A DNA stretch of 64,000 nt from Oceanicaulis sp. HLUCCA04 (GTDB taxonomy: Bacteria; Pseudomonadota; Alphaproteobacteria; Caulobacterales; Maricaulaceae): assembly GCA_001314625.1 (NCBI GenBank), contig LJSH01000003.1:107454-171453 (forward strand), given 5' to 3'. Position 1 is the stretch's first letter. Every line of letters starts with the position of its first letter. Made by a program: the position numbers and the translations under genes. The notes beneath the pieces were generated by a model, which was not told the origin of the DNA, ran no database searches, and saw only the letters and a list, made by a program, of their open reading frames with translations. Positions 9,406 to 18,330 of this stretch are shown here, one piece after another.

Positions 9406-9717
9406 ATGCAGACCAGTCTGAAAAAGCGCCTGGAGATCATTATCGAGATGCCCGCCGTGCGGCGTCTTGAAAGCGTGCTGGAAAAGGCCGGTGTGAAAGG
9501 CTGGACCGTTCTGCCGGCCAAGGCCGGCCGGGGCGCTGCGGGCAGCTGGTCTCGTGAAGGCCAGATAACCGATGCCGGGCGCATGGTGATGTTGCTGACC
9601 GTGATTGATCCGGCTGTGCTCGACACCGTTCTGGAGCGGGTTTACGCGCTGCTGGAGCGCCAGATCGGCATTGTCATGGTGTCGGACGTTCATGTTGTCC
9701 GGGCCGAACGTTTCTGA
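9406..9717 (+). CDS. sbtB: PII-like regulator of bicarbonate transport SbtB
   Basis: A 103-residue ferredoxin-like protein of the PII superfamily (ERVYALLERQIGIVMVSDVHVV is the C-terminal strand-helix pattern). In cyanobacteria SbtB trimers bind adenyl nucleotides and gate SbtA. The ATG at 9406 is used because a GGAGG ribosome site sits inside the last codons of sbtA; an upstream TTG at 9379 is possible but has no such support. Only four bases separate it from sbtA, so translation is probably coupled. I see no C-terminal cysteine pair such as the redox element of some SbtB proteins. Confidence 0.8.
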   Translation: MQTSLKKRLEIIIEMPAVRRLESVLEKAGVKGWTVLPAKAGRGAAGSWSREGQITDAGRMVMLLTVIDPAVLDTVLERVYALLERQIGIVMVSDVHVVRAERF

Positions 9718-9762
9718 CCCGCCTGCTTGCCGCTGGGGCTATCGAAGGCTAGACCGCAGAGC

Positions 9763-10407
9763 ATGATACCTGATCGCCTGCATGAGGGCTTTGCCCGCTT
9801 CCGAGCCGAGCGCTTTGAGCGCAAGCAACGCATCTGGCAGAATCTCGCCAAGGGGCAGAAACCCCATGCGCTGGTCATTGGCTGCGCTGATAGCCGCGTT
9901 GACCCGGCGGCAATCTTCGATGCGGGGCCCGGCGAGCTGTTCATCATCCGCAATGTGGCCAATCTGGTTCCGCCCTACGAGCCGGACGGCGCGCATCACG
10001 GCGTGTCCGCCGCGCTGGAGTTTTCCGTCAAGGCGCTGGGTGTGGCGCATATCGTGGTGCTGGGCCACAAGAGCTGTGGCGGCGTACACGCGGCGGCGAC
10101 CGGCGGCGCAGCGGGCACCCAGTTTATCGAGCGGTGGCTCGATCCGTTGAAGCCGGTATTCGACGAGGCCCGGCGCGAGCTGGGCGAGGATGCTGATGCC
10201 GATCATCTGTGCGACGCGATGGAGCTGGGCTCCATCAAGCGGTCCATGGAGAGGCTGATGTCTTTCCCGTTCATTGCTGACGCTGTGCAGGAAGGCGCGC
10301 TGGCGCTGCACGGCGCGCGCTTCGGCATTGCCGATGGCGAGCTGGAATGGCTGTTGCCCGATGGCCGCTTTCACGCCGTTACACCCGACTTTTCTCCCGC
10401 AGCCTGA
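9763..10407 (+). CDS. Beta-class carbonic anhydrase
   Basis: A 214-residue cytoplasmic enzyme interconverting CO2 and HCO3-. The zinc ligands and the Asp-Arg dyad are intact: Cys41, Asp43 and Arg45 in CADSRVDP, then His102 and Cys105 in GHKSCGG. Length is normal for the bacterial beta class. It lies 45 bases after sbtB in the same direction and 32 bases before the fumarylacetoacetase-family gene, so it completes a bicarbonate import and conversion module inside the tyrosine-degradation run. The ribosome site is weak. Confidence 0.9.
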   Translation: MIPDRLHEGFARFRAERFERKQRIWQNLAKGQKPHALVIGCADSRVDPAAIFDAGPGELFIIRNVANLVPPYEPDGAHHGVSAALEFSVKALGVAHIVVLGHKSCGGVHAAATGGAAGTQFIERWLDPLKPVFDEARRELGEDADADHLCDAMELGSIKRSMERLMSFPFIADAVQEGALALHGARFGIADGELEWLLPDGRFHAVTPDFSPAA

Positions 10408-10439
10408 CCCGTGCCCTTCGCGCGATAGGAGCCAGTCCC

Positions 10440-11453
10440 ATGAAACTTGCCAGCCTCAAGAATGGCAGCCGTGATGGCCGCCTTGTCGTCGTCTCGAAGG
10501 ACCTTGCCTGGTGCACTGACGCTTCACATATCGCGCCGACGCTGCAAGCGGCCCTCGATGACTGGGATGTCACCGCTCCCCGGCTGGAGACGCTGTCCGG
10601 CGAACTGCACCGCGAGACCATTCCGCGCGAGCGCTTTCATGAGCATGAGGCGCTGTCGCCCTTGCCGCGCGCGTTTCAATGGGCCGATGGATCGGCTTAT
10701 GTGAACCATGTGGAACTGGTGCGTAAGGCCCGCGGCGCCGAGATGCCCGAAAGCTTCTGGACTGATCCGCTCATGTATCAGGGCGGGTCTGATGCCTTCC
10801 TGGCCCCGCGTGATACCATCCCGCTCGGTGATGATGCCTGGGGCCTGGACTTCGAAGCCGAGATAGCTGTCGTGACCGGCGATGCCCCGATGGGCTGCAC
10901 GCCCGACGAAGCCGCCAAGGCCATTCGTCTTGTGATGATCTGCAATGACGTGTCGCTGCGCGGGCTTATTCCAGGCGAGCTGGCCAAAGGGTTTGGTTTT
11001 TTCCAGTCCAAGCCGCCCACGGCCTTTTCGCCGGTTGCGGTGACCCCCGACGAGCTGGGCGGCGCATGGGACGGTGCGCGCCTGCACCTGCCCTTGCGTT
11101 CGCAGTATAATGGCGAGCTTTTTGGTGAGCCGGAGGCCGGTGTCGACATGACATTCAGCTTCCCTGAGCTGATTGCCCATCTGGCGAAGACACGGCCCGT
11201 CACCGCCGGCACGATTGTCGGCTCCGGCACGGTGTCGAACAAGCTGGATGGTGGCCCTGGCAAGCCGGTCAGCGAAGGCGGCAAGGGCTATTCGTGCATT
11301 GCGGAAATCCGCATGATCGAGACGATCAATGACGGCAAGCCAAAAACGCCCTTCATGACGCCGGGCGACACCATCCGCATCGATATGCGGGACAAGGCCG
11401 GCAAGTCGATCTTCGGTGCGATTGAACAGGAAGTGGTGCGCTACAGGAAATAG
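10440..11453 (+). CDS. Fumarylacetoacetate hydrolase family protein
   Basis: A 337-residue FAH-fold hydrolase. Metal ligands are visible as Glu139 and Glu141 in FEAEIAV and Asp170 in ICNDVSLR. With hmgA at the head of the same gene run, the natural reading is the last step of homogentisate breakdown, giving fumarate and acetoacetate; the family also contains decarboxylases and other hydrolases. A TAGGAGCC ribosome site supports the start at 10440. A maleylacetoacetate isomerase gene, needed between the two enzymes, is not in the window. Confidence 0.82.
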   Translation: MKLASLKNGSRDGRLVVVSKDLAWCTDASHIAPTLQAALDDWDVTAPRLETLSGELHRETIPRERFHEHEALSPLPRAFQWADGSAYVNHVELVRKARGAEMPESFWTDPLMYQGGSDAFLAPRDTIPLGDDAWGLDFEAEIAVVTGDAPMGCTPDEAAKAIRLVMICNDVSLRGLIPGELAKGFGFFQSKPPTAFSPVAVTPDELGGAWDGARLHLPLRSQYNGELFGEPEAGVDMTFSFPELIAHLAKTRPVTAGTIVGSGTVSNKLDGGPGKPVSEGGKGYSCIAEIRMIETINDGKPKTPFMTPGDTIRIDMRDKAGKSIFGAIEQEVVRYRK

Positions 11454-11478
11454 CGTTCCGCCTCATGCCTGACATGCC

Positions 11479-11811
11479 CTAGTTCACCCGTGAGGCGATC
11501 TCCGGCTTGACCCTGTAGCGCTGGCCATCAAACGCCTCGAAGACGGCCGCGGCTTCAGGGTGTGCTACCGGACCGTTATGCGCATCGGGCAACAGGTTCT
11601 GCTCTGACACATAAGCCGTGTAGTGGCTCTGCTCGTTCTCGGCCAGGACGTGATAAAAGGGCTGATCCTTGTGTGGCCGGATTTTTTCCGGGATGGACAG
11701 CCACCATTCCTGCGTGTTTGCAAACTGCGGATCGACGTCGAATACGACGCCGCGGAATGGAAACAGGCGGTGGCGAACCACATCGCCAATAGCAAATCGC
11801 GCACTACGCAC
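11479..11811 (-). CDS. hspQ: Heat-shock protein HspQ (hemimethylated DNA-binding family)
   Basis: A 110-residue protein from the GTG at 11811, preceded by AGGG; an in-frame ATG at 11862 would add a poorly fitting extension. The FAIGDVVRHRLFPFRGVVFDVDP and YVSEQNLLPD motifs are typical of the YccV/HspQ family. In enterics HspQ stimulates Lon-dependent degradation and is heat induced, and the fold also binds hemimethylated oriC DNA. It is convergent with the fumarylacetoacetase-family gene and has no obvious partner. Confidence 0.85.
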   Translation of the reverse strand: MRSARFAIGDVVRHRLFPFRGVVFDVDPQFANTQEWWLSIPEKIRPHKDQPFYHVLAENEQSHYTAYVSEQNLLPDAHNGPVAHPEAAAVFEAFDGQRYRVKPEIASRVN

Positions 11812-12043
11812 GGCTAAAACCCTATTCTGCACAACACGTTGCCAATAACATATGCCGGGCACGGCCCGAAGCTAGCATCTCGCTGCTTTGCACACATATC
11901 CGTTAAACGCCTGTCATCCTGTCACAAGCGTGTTATCATTGTCTTCAACACATGAACCAGTCTGTCCTGCCGGGCACCGGGCAGCGCGCTTCTTTCAGCC
12001 GCGCGCCTTGCCGGGCGGGTCAGGCGTCAGGACCAGGCACCCT

Positions 12044-13168
12044 ATGAATACGCATGACCCTGGCGGGCGGCCGGGGACCGATTCGCGCAATACATCGAAC
12101 AGCCGTTCGCGGCATGACGCCATTTACGGCGCCATTGATCTTGGCACCAATAATTGCCGGATGTTGATGGCGCGCCGTGCGGCGCGGGGCTTTCGCGTGG
12201 TGGAAAGCTTTTCGCGCATTGTCCGTCTGGGCGAAGGCATAGGCGCGAGCGGTGTTCTGTCCAATGAGTCGATGGACCGGGCGGTGGAAGCCCTGGGCGT
12301 CTGTGCGCAAAAGCTGGAGCGCCGCAAGGTGACGAAGCTGCGGGCCGTGGCGACACAAGCTTGCCGGATGGCTGCCAACGGACAGGAATTCCTTGACCGG
12401 GTGAAGCGCGAAACCGGCCTGACGCTCGAGCTTATTTCCCCGGAGGAAGAAGCGCGCCTTGCGGTTCAGGGCAGTCTGGATCTGCTCGATGACAGTTTTG
12501 ACGCGGCCGTCGTTGTCGATATCGGTGGCGGATCGACCGAGCTGTGCTGGCTGGATCTGGCCGAATGGCGGGCCAGAGGCGGCTATCCCGATGCGGGACG
12601 GCCGGGTATTCGCGGCTGGACAACCATTCCGCTCGGCGTTGTAACCCTGTCTGAACGTTGCCCGGAACCGGCGGTGGCCAGCGCGCAAGAACGCGCCGCC
12701 TGGTATGAATCGATGAAGGCCGAAGTGCGCAAGGAAACGCGTATCCCCAAGGGTGCCCGGCGCTTGCGCACGCTGTTCGAGCAGGGCAAGGCGCACATGG
12801 TGGGCACGTCCGGCACCGTGACCTCCATTGCCGGTGTTCACCTTGATCTGGTACGTTATGACCGCAACCGGGTGGACGGCCTCTGGCTGGAGGCGCAGGA
12901 CGCGCGCGGCGCCTGCAGCCGCCTGTCGACCAAGGATGCGGCGGGCCGCGCCGGTGAGGGCTGTATTGGTACCGAACGGGCTGATCTGGTGGTGGCAGGT
13001 TGCGCGATCCTGGAAACGGTGATGGATGGCTGGCCGGTGCCGCGTCTGCGCGTCGGTGATCGCGGCTTGCGCGAAGGATTGCTGCTCAATCTCATCTATC
13101 CGCGCCGCAAGCGTGGCCGGCGCGGCCGCAAGGGGCGAAAGCCCGGCGGGGCAGGAGGCGAAGCATGA
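12044..13168 (+). CDS. Exopolyphosphatase / pppGpp phosphatase family protein
   Basis: A 374-residue Ppx/GppA protein of the actin-like ATPase fold. IDLGTNNCRM near residues 31-40 and VVDIGGGSTEL are the two phosphate-binding motifs. Family members hydrolyse polyphosphate or convert pppGpp to ppGpp. It lacks the C-terminal HD-like half of the E. coli enzymes, as in the short type. The C-terminus is a run of Arg, Lys and Gly that may bind nucleic acid. It overlaps rlmE by four bases (ATGA), so the two are translationally coupled. Confidence 0.85.
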   Translation: MNTHDPGGRPGTDSRNTSNSRSRHDAIYGAIDLGTNNCRMLMARRAARGFRVVESFSRIVRLGEGIGASGVLSNESMDRAVEALGVCAQKLERRKVTKLRAVATQACRMAANGQEFLDRVKRETGLTLELISPEEEARLAVQGSLDLLDDSFDAAVVVDIGGGSTELCWLDLAEWRARGGYPDAGRPGIRGWTTIPLGVVTLSERCPEPAVASAQERAAWYESMKAEVRKETRIPKGARRLRTLFEQGKAHMVGTSGTVTSIAGVHLDLVRYDRNRVDGLWLEAQDARGACSRLSTKDAAGRAGEGCIGTERADLVVAGCAILETVMDGWPVPRLRVGDRGLREGLLLNLIYPRRKRGRRGRKGRKPGGAGGEA

Positions 13169-13896
13169 GTTCCGGCACAGATGATGACCCGCCCGCAGAG
13201 CGCCGCCGCAGACGTTCCGGCCCCGTCACAGCGGGTGGAAGCGAGCGCGCTGACAAGCAGTTCCACGAGCGCGTGAAAACAGCGAAAAAGCGCAAGGTCT
13301 CCTCCCAGCGCTGGCTGGAGCGCCAGCTCAACGACCCCTATGTCCACCGCGCCAAGGCGGAGGGCTACCGCGCGCGCGCAGCCTACAAGCTGATCGAGCT
13401 GGACGAGAAATTCCATTTCCTCCGGCCCGGCATGCGCATCGCCGACCTGGGTGCTGCCCCCGGCGGCTGGGTGCAAGTGGCCCTGAAGCGCGGGGCCAGC
13501 CATGTCGTCGGTATCGACCTGCTCGAAATGGACCATATTGCAGGTGCCATTCTGCTGACGATGGATTTTACCGATCCGGGCGCGTCCGAAGCCGTGAAGG
13601 AGGCGCTGGGCGGACCGGCCGATCTTGTCATGTCAGACCTTGCGCCCTGGACCACCGGGCACAAGAGCACCGACCATTTGCGCATTGTGGCGCTGGTAGA
13701 GGCAGCAGCCGATTTCGCGCTGGAAACGCTTCGCCCCGGCGGGGCCTTCATTGCCAAGGCGTTTCAGGGCGGTACCGAGAGCGAAATTCTGAACCGGTTG
13801 AAACCGCGCTTCGAGAAAGTGAAACACGCCAAGCCTGCCGCCAGCCGTGCTGACAGCTCGGAGACTTATCTGGTGGCTCTAGGCTTCAAGGGGTAG
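13165..13896 (+). CDS. rlmE: 23S rRNA (uridine-2'-O-)-methyltransferase RlmE
   Basis: A 243-residue FtsJ-family enzyme that methylates U2552 of 23S rRNA in late 50S assembly. The catalytic K-D-K-E tetrad is complete at Lys75, Asp158, Lys198 and Glu233, and the SAM site DLGAAPGGW is at 94-102. An N-terminal basic extension of about 45 residues precedes the core. Its start overlaps the stop of the Ppx/GppA gene, an arrangement recurrent in alphaproteobacteria. It ends one base short of the convergent oxygenase gene. Confidence 0.92.
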   Translation: MSSGTDDDPPAERRRRRSGPVTAGGSERADKQFHERVKTAKKRKVSSQRWLERQLNDPYVHRAKAEGYRARAAYKLIELDEKFHFLRPGMRIADLGAAPGGWVQVALKRGASHVVGIDLLEMDHIAGAILLTMDFTDPGASEAVKEALGGPADLVMSDLAPWTTGHKSTDHLRIVALVEAAADFALETLRPGGAFIAKAFQGGTESEILNRLKPRFEKVKHAKPAASRADSSETYLVALGFKG

Positions 13897-13897
13897 G

Positions 13898-14842
13898 TCA
13901 CGTCCGCCAGCGCAAGGTGGCCGGCTTGACCGGGTTGACGAACTCGCGGCCTTCGGCGCGGGAATCGAGAATTTCCTTCTTGATGCGCTGGTACCAGATG
14001 AAAAGCTGATCGGCGTCGCGGATCAGCATGCCTTTCGCGCCAAACGCCAGCCCCTTCTGGCGCAGCGCCATGATGCGTACATCCTGCTGCAGGAAGGGCC
14101 GGGTAAACAGCCGGGCAATCGGCTTGATGACGGTCAGGACCGGCGTATCCCAGTAGAAGACCTGCCGGATGATCGTGCGGCCCGCATCAATCGGGGTCAG
14201 CATGGTGACACCTAGCACGGTGTGCTTCTCGTTCCAGATTCGCTCGATGCGCAGGCCCGGCAGGCGGAAGGCGATAGAGACCCGGATCGATCCGCCGATA
14301 ATGTTGTAGAGCTTCGAATTGACCGGCGCGTGGGGGACCATGGTGAAGCCCAGCTCGCTGGGCACATAGTCCTTGGCCTTGTCTTTGAGCGTCTTGGAGG
14401 TGCGCCAGATAGGGCTGGCATGGACGTAAGGGCCATGGGCCGGGTCCAGCAGGCCATAGGCCGCATCATCGATATGACAGGGCAGAAGCGCTTCCTCGAC
14501 AAACCGGACCTTGCCGCCTCCGGGACCGGACAGCGATGGCGGCGGTGTGTCCGGCTGGCCGCCGGATTGTTCGGGAATGAAGGCCCAGATCAGACCGTCC
14601 TGCTCTTGAAGAACTGGCGGCGGTGATCCGTCTGGCGTGCTCGCCGCAACACCGCCATCTGCACCGCGTTCCAGTATCAGCGAAAGCGCACAGACGCTCA
14701 GCTCGCGCGCGCGGCCGGTCTTCAGCTCTTTTGCAGGCAACGCCATGTACCAGGCATCGCGCAAAATGCCGTCAGAGCGGTCGTCAGTGGCCGTGTTGCC
14801 AGTCTGGGATTCGGGCATGGTTGTCATCCGATCGGCCTTCAT
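13898..14842 (-). CDS. Rieske-type oxygenase homologue lacking the [2Fe-2S] domain
   Basis: A 314-residue protein whose C-terminal two thirds match the catalytic domain of alphaproteobacterial aromatic-ring hydroxylating oxygenases. The mononuclear iron motif DPAHGPYVH gives Asp133, His136 and His141, and Asp254 is a plausible third iron ligand. The N-terminus begins like the family (RDAWYMALPAKELKTG), but the Cys-x-His and Cys-x2-His Rieske ligands are nowhere in the protein: the sequence goes from residue 66 straight to the post-Rieske strand near residue 82. The ATG at 14842 overlaps the TGA of the upstream methyltransferase gene, so they are coupled. Function unknown. Confidence 0.75.
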   Translation of the reverse strand: MKADRMTTMPESQTGNTATDDRSDGILRDAWYMALPAKELKTGRARELSVCALSLILERGADGGVAASTPDGSPPPVLQEQDGLIWAFIPEQSGGQPDTPPPSLSGPGGGKVRFVEEALLPCHIDDAAYGLLDPAHGPYVHASPIWRTSKTLKDKAKDYVPSELGFTMVPHAPVNSKLYNIIGGSIRVSIAFRLPGLRIERIWNEKHTVLGVTMLTPIDAGRTIIRQVFYWDTPVLTVIKPIARLFTRPFLQQDVRIMALRQKGLAFGAKGMLIRDADQLFIWYQRIKKEILDSRAEGREFVNPVKPATLRWRT

Positions 14843-15699
14843 GCCTGCCGCGCGTACAGGAACATCCACATATTATCGTTTGTGGGCAGGTTGACGCCGG
14901 AGGGTGTTTCCACCGTGTAGCCCGCGCTGGCGGCCATGGCACGCAAGCTCTCAGGCGTGAAATAGTTCACATGATCGGGCAGGCGCACACCGCACCAGTT
15001 TGCGCCCATCACTTTGGCGTTCCACGAGCCATAATTGGGCACTTTCACGATCACCGGCGCGCCGGGGCGCATTTTGGGGGCCAGGGCAGTCAGAACCGGC
15101 ATCGGGTTGGGGTCATGTTCCAGATAGGAATTGAGCATCGCACCGGCAAAGAACCCGTCCTCGAACTGCGCAAGACCCGAATAGGAATCGGCGGCAATGC
15201 AATACCCGCCACGGGTCTTGAACGTTGTGTCGGCCTCGCGCGCCAGATTGGGCGCGATTTCAATGCCATAGGGCGTGTAGGCTTCCGGCAAATTCATCGC
15301 ATGCTTGCCATTGCCGCAGCCCAGATCGAGCACCGGGCCCGCTTCCACCATCTCCTGCAGGAAACGGCTGGTCTCCGGGCGCTTGAACATGTGCAGGCGC
15401 CAGCGCGTCTTGGTATCCAGCCATTGAATGACCCGCTGCTTCTCCTTGCGGCGGACCTTCTCCTCCTCGACCGTCTTGTCCCAGGCGAATTCCCCGGCAA
15501 AGGCGGCCAGGGGCGGGATTTCCGCCAGATAGACAAAGCCGCAGCCGGCGCAGCTCACCACACGCCAGATGTCGCGCTCGATGCGGGTATCGCCGTGTGC
15601 GCTGTGGCCGCAATGGGGACACGCGCGTGCCTCCAGCCCGCTCCCGCCAGCCGATGACGGGTCAGACCGGGCGGCAGTGACAGTGGCTGAGGCTGACAT
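14839..15699 (-). CDS. Class I SAM-dependent methyltransferase with N-terminal zinc ribbon
   Basis: About 286 residues if started at the ATG at 15699; an in-frame start at 15804 cannot be excluded, as neither has a clear ribosome site. Cysteines 27, 30, 50 and 53 form a CPHC...CAGC zinc ribbon, followed by a Rossmann methyltransferase domain with the SAM motif LDLGCGNG near 124-131. The layout resembles small-molecule C- or O-methyltransferases acting on sugars or natural products. Its stop overlaps the start of the Rieske-less oxygenase, suggesting that the two act on one substrate, which is unidentified. Confidence 0.75.
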   Translation of the reverse strand: MSASATVTAARSDPSSAGGSGLEARACPHCGHSAHGDTRIERDIWRVVSCAGCGFVYLAEIPPLAAFAGEFAWDKTVEEEKVRRKEKQRVIQWLDTKTRWRLHMFKRPETSRFLQEMVEAGPVLDLGCGNGKHAMNLPEAYTPYGIEIAPNLAREADTTFKTRGGYCIAADSYSGLAQFEDGFFAGAMLNSYLEHDPNPMPVLTALAPKMRPGAPVIVKVPNYGSWNAKVMGANWCGVRLPDHVNYFTPESLRAMAASAGYTVETPSGVNLPTNDNMWMFLYARQA

Positions 15700-15968
15700 G
15701 GGATGAACCGGGTGCAGCGCGGCGGTACTGCCGCAATCAAATAACGAAAAGGCGGGCGGCGATGCCAGGTGCATCTGGCTGGAATGGCCTTGTGTGCCTG
15801 GCAATCAGCTAGTGCAAAATCACGCTATCAGCAATCCTTTGAGCCGGTCAAACTTGCCCTTCGCGCGCGAAGCGCCTGCCAGGCCGGTGATAGGTGCACT
15901 GCCGCGCGCCTGCAGCCGTGCTAGTTTTGTTCAGGTATATCGAATCGTCCCGCAGCTTTCAGGCCGTC

Positions 15969-18275
15969 ATGAATTCCACGCCCTTGTCACAGCAGGCTTC
16001 CGCCCGTCCTCCCGCCAGCGGAGACGGCGCACTTGCCGCGTATCTGCACGGTCTCAACACCGAGCAGCGCGCGGCTGTGGAAGCGGTTGACGGGCCCGTT
16101 CTGGTGCTGGCGGGCGCGGGCACTGGCAAGACGCGCGTGCTGACGACAAGGCTGGCCCATATTCTGGCGACGGGCCGCGCGCGGCCTTTTGAAATCCTGT
16201 CGGTGACCTTCACCAACAAGGCGGCGCGCGAGATGAAGGAGCGCGTTGGCGCGATCATCGGTGAGGCGGTGGAAGGCCTGCCATGGCTGGGCACGTTCCA
16301 CTCCATCGCTGCGCAGATACTGCGCCGCCACGCCGAGCTGGTGGGGCTGAAATCTTCCTTCACCATTCTCGATACCGATGACCAGCTGCGCCTGATCAAG
16401 CAGATCCTGCAGGCTGAAGGCATTGACGACAAGCGCTGGACGCCCCGCCATCTGGCCAGCCTCATTGATGGCTGGAAGAACCGGGGCATACGGCCGGAAA
16501 AGCTGGGCGAGGAAGACCGCTGGACCTTCGCTGACGGCAAGGCCGATGCCCTCTACCGGCTCTATCAGGAGCGGTTGAAGGTTCTGAACGCCTGTGATTT
16601 TGGCGATCTGCTCCTGCACAATCTGACGATCTTTACCGAGAATGCCGACGTGCTGGCGCTCTACCACAAGCTCTTCCGCTACCTGCTGGTAGATGAGTAT
16701 CAGGACACCAATGTCTGCCAGTATCTCTGGCTGCGCCTGCTGGCGCGCGGGTCGGGCAATGTGTGCTGTGTCGGCGATGACGACCAGTCCATCTATGGCT
16801 GGCGGGGCGCGGAGGTCGACAATATCCTGCGTTTCGAAACCGATTTTCCCGGCGCCACGGTGATCCGGCTGGAGCGCAATTACCGCTCGACCGGCCATAT
16901 CCTTGGTGCCGCGTCCGGCCTCATCAAGTCCAATCGCGCGCGCCTGGGCAAGACACTGTGGACCGATGACGATCCCGGCGAGAAGGTGCAGGTGCGCGGG
17001 CTCTGGGATGGCGATGCCGAGGCCCGCTTCGTCGCTGACGAGATCGAGGGCCATGTGCGCGCCGGCGGACAGCACAGCGATATCGCCATTCTGGTCCGCG
17101 CCTCCTGGCAGATGCGCGCCTTTGAAGACCGCTTCATCATGCTGGGCCTGCCCTACAAGGTGATTGGCGGCCCGCGCTTCTTTGAACGCGCCGAGGTGCG
17201 CGACGCTCATGCCTATATGCGCCTTGTGCGCTCGCCCGAAGACGATCTGGCGTTCGAGCGCATCATCAATGTGCCCAAGCGCGGCATCGGCGAGACCAGC
17301 GTTCAGAAGATCGCCAGCGCAGCCCGTTCGGCCGGTGTCTCCTTCAGCGAGATGGCTGGCCTGATGGTCCAGACCGACGAGATACGCGGCAAGGCGCGCA
17401 CCGCCTTGCAGGTCTTCCTGCGTGATGTTGAACGCTGGCGCGCGCAGGCCGACACCATGCGCCATGATGAGCTGGCCGAGATCATCCTCGACGAGAGCGG
17501 CTATACCGCGATGTGGCGCGAGGACAAGAGCCCGCAGGCCGCCGGCCGCCTCGACAACCTCAAGGAACTCGTCCGCTCCATGGGCGGGTTCGACACGCTG
17601 GAAGCCTATCTGGAACACGTGTCACTGGTGGCAGATCTGGACCGGGCCAGTGATGGCGATGAAGCCTCCCTGATGACGCTGCATGCGGCCAAGGGGCTGG
17701 AGTTTCCGCTGGTCTTCCTGCCCGGCTGGGAAGAGACCGTCTTCCCCTCCCAGCGCTCGCTTGACGAGGGCGGCACGGCCAGCCTCGAGGAAGAGCGCCG
17801 CCTTGCCTATGTTGGTATTACGCGCGCTCGCGAGCGCGCGATCATTTCCTTTACCGCCAACCGGATGATTTTCGGGCGCTGGCAGTCGGTCCTGCCCTCG
17901 CGCTTTATCGACGAGTTGCCGCCCGAACACGCCGAGGCCAAATCCGAGACGGGCTATTATGATGCCGGGCCGGGTTTTGCCGGCGTGTCAGAGCCCGCAG
18001 ACCCGTTCCGCTCCGCCTATGACAGTCCGGGCTGGAAACGCTTCAAGGCGGCGCAGGAAAGCGGCGCACGGCGCGATCCGGGCACGATCGAGGGCAAGGC
18101 CAGGCTGATCGAGAGCGGTGATACAGGCGCGGGCGGCTTTGCCCGTGGCGACCGGGTCTTCCACCTGAAATTCGGCTATGGCCGGATTCTGGTTGCCGAC
18201 GGCGCCAAGCTCACCGTCGCCTTCGACAAGGCGGGCGAGAAGAAGGTGGTGTCGAGCTTCGTGGAGAAGGCGTGA
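15969..18275 (+). CDS. uvrD: ATP-dependent DNA helicase UvrD/PcrA
   Basis: A 768-residue superfamily 1A helicase for nucleotide excision and mismatch repair. Walker A AGAGTGKTR lies at 48-56; VDEYQDTN (Walker B), GDDDQSIYGWRGA (motif III) and TLHAAKGLEF (motif V) follow in order. The last 45 residues form the Tudor-like RNA-polymerase-binding module (FARGDRVFHLKFGYGRIL) of UvrD/PcrA. The ATG at 15969 gives the usual short N-terminus. Neighbours are unrelated. Confidence 0.93.
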   Translation: MNSTPLSQQASARPPASGDGALAAYLHGLNTEQRAAVEAVDGPVLVLAGAGTGKTRVLTTRLAHILATGRARPFEILSVTFTNKAAREMKERVGAIIGEAVEGLPWLGTFHSIAAQILRRHAELVGLKSSFTILDTDDQLRLIKQILQAEGIDDKRWTPRHLASLIDGWKNRGIRPEKLGEEDRWTFADGKADALYRLYQERLKVLNACDFGDLLLHNLTIFTENADVLALYHKLFRYLLVDEYQDTNVCQYLWLRLLARGSGNVCCVGDDDQSIYGWRGAEVDNILRFETDFPGATVIRLERNYRSTGHILGAASGLIKSNRARLGKTLWTDDDPGEKVQVRGLWDGDAEARFVADEIEGHVRAGGQHSDIAILVRASWQMRAFEDRFIMLGLPYKVIGGPRFFERAEVRDAHAYMRLVRSPEDDLAFERIINVPKRGIGETSVQKIASAARSAGVSFSEMAGLMVQTDEIRGKARTALQVFLRDVERWRAQADTMRHDELAEIILDESGYTAMWREDKSPQAAGRLDNLKELVRSMGGFDTLEAYLEHVSLVADLDRASDGDEASLMTLHAAKGLEFPLVFLPGWEETVFPSQRSLDEGGTASLEEERRLAYVGITRARERAIISFTANRMIFGRWQSVLPSRFIDELPPEHAEAKSETGYYDAGPGFAGVSEPADPFRSAYDSPGWKRFKAAQESGARRDPGTIEGKARLIESGDTGAGGFARGDRVFHLKFGYGRILVADGAKLTVAFDKAGEKKVVSSFVEKA

Positions 18276-18330
18276 TTCGCACCCGCGCCTGCACTCGACC
18301 TTCTGTTACAAAGCCTCTAAACCTTTGGGT

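Noticed and set aside
15987..17618. Long open frame antisense to uvrD
   Set aside because: It mirrors the codon structure of a clearly real helicase gene in high-GC DNA and has no recognisable domains; a shadow frame.
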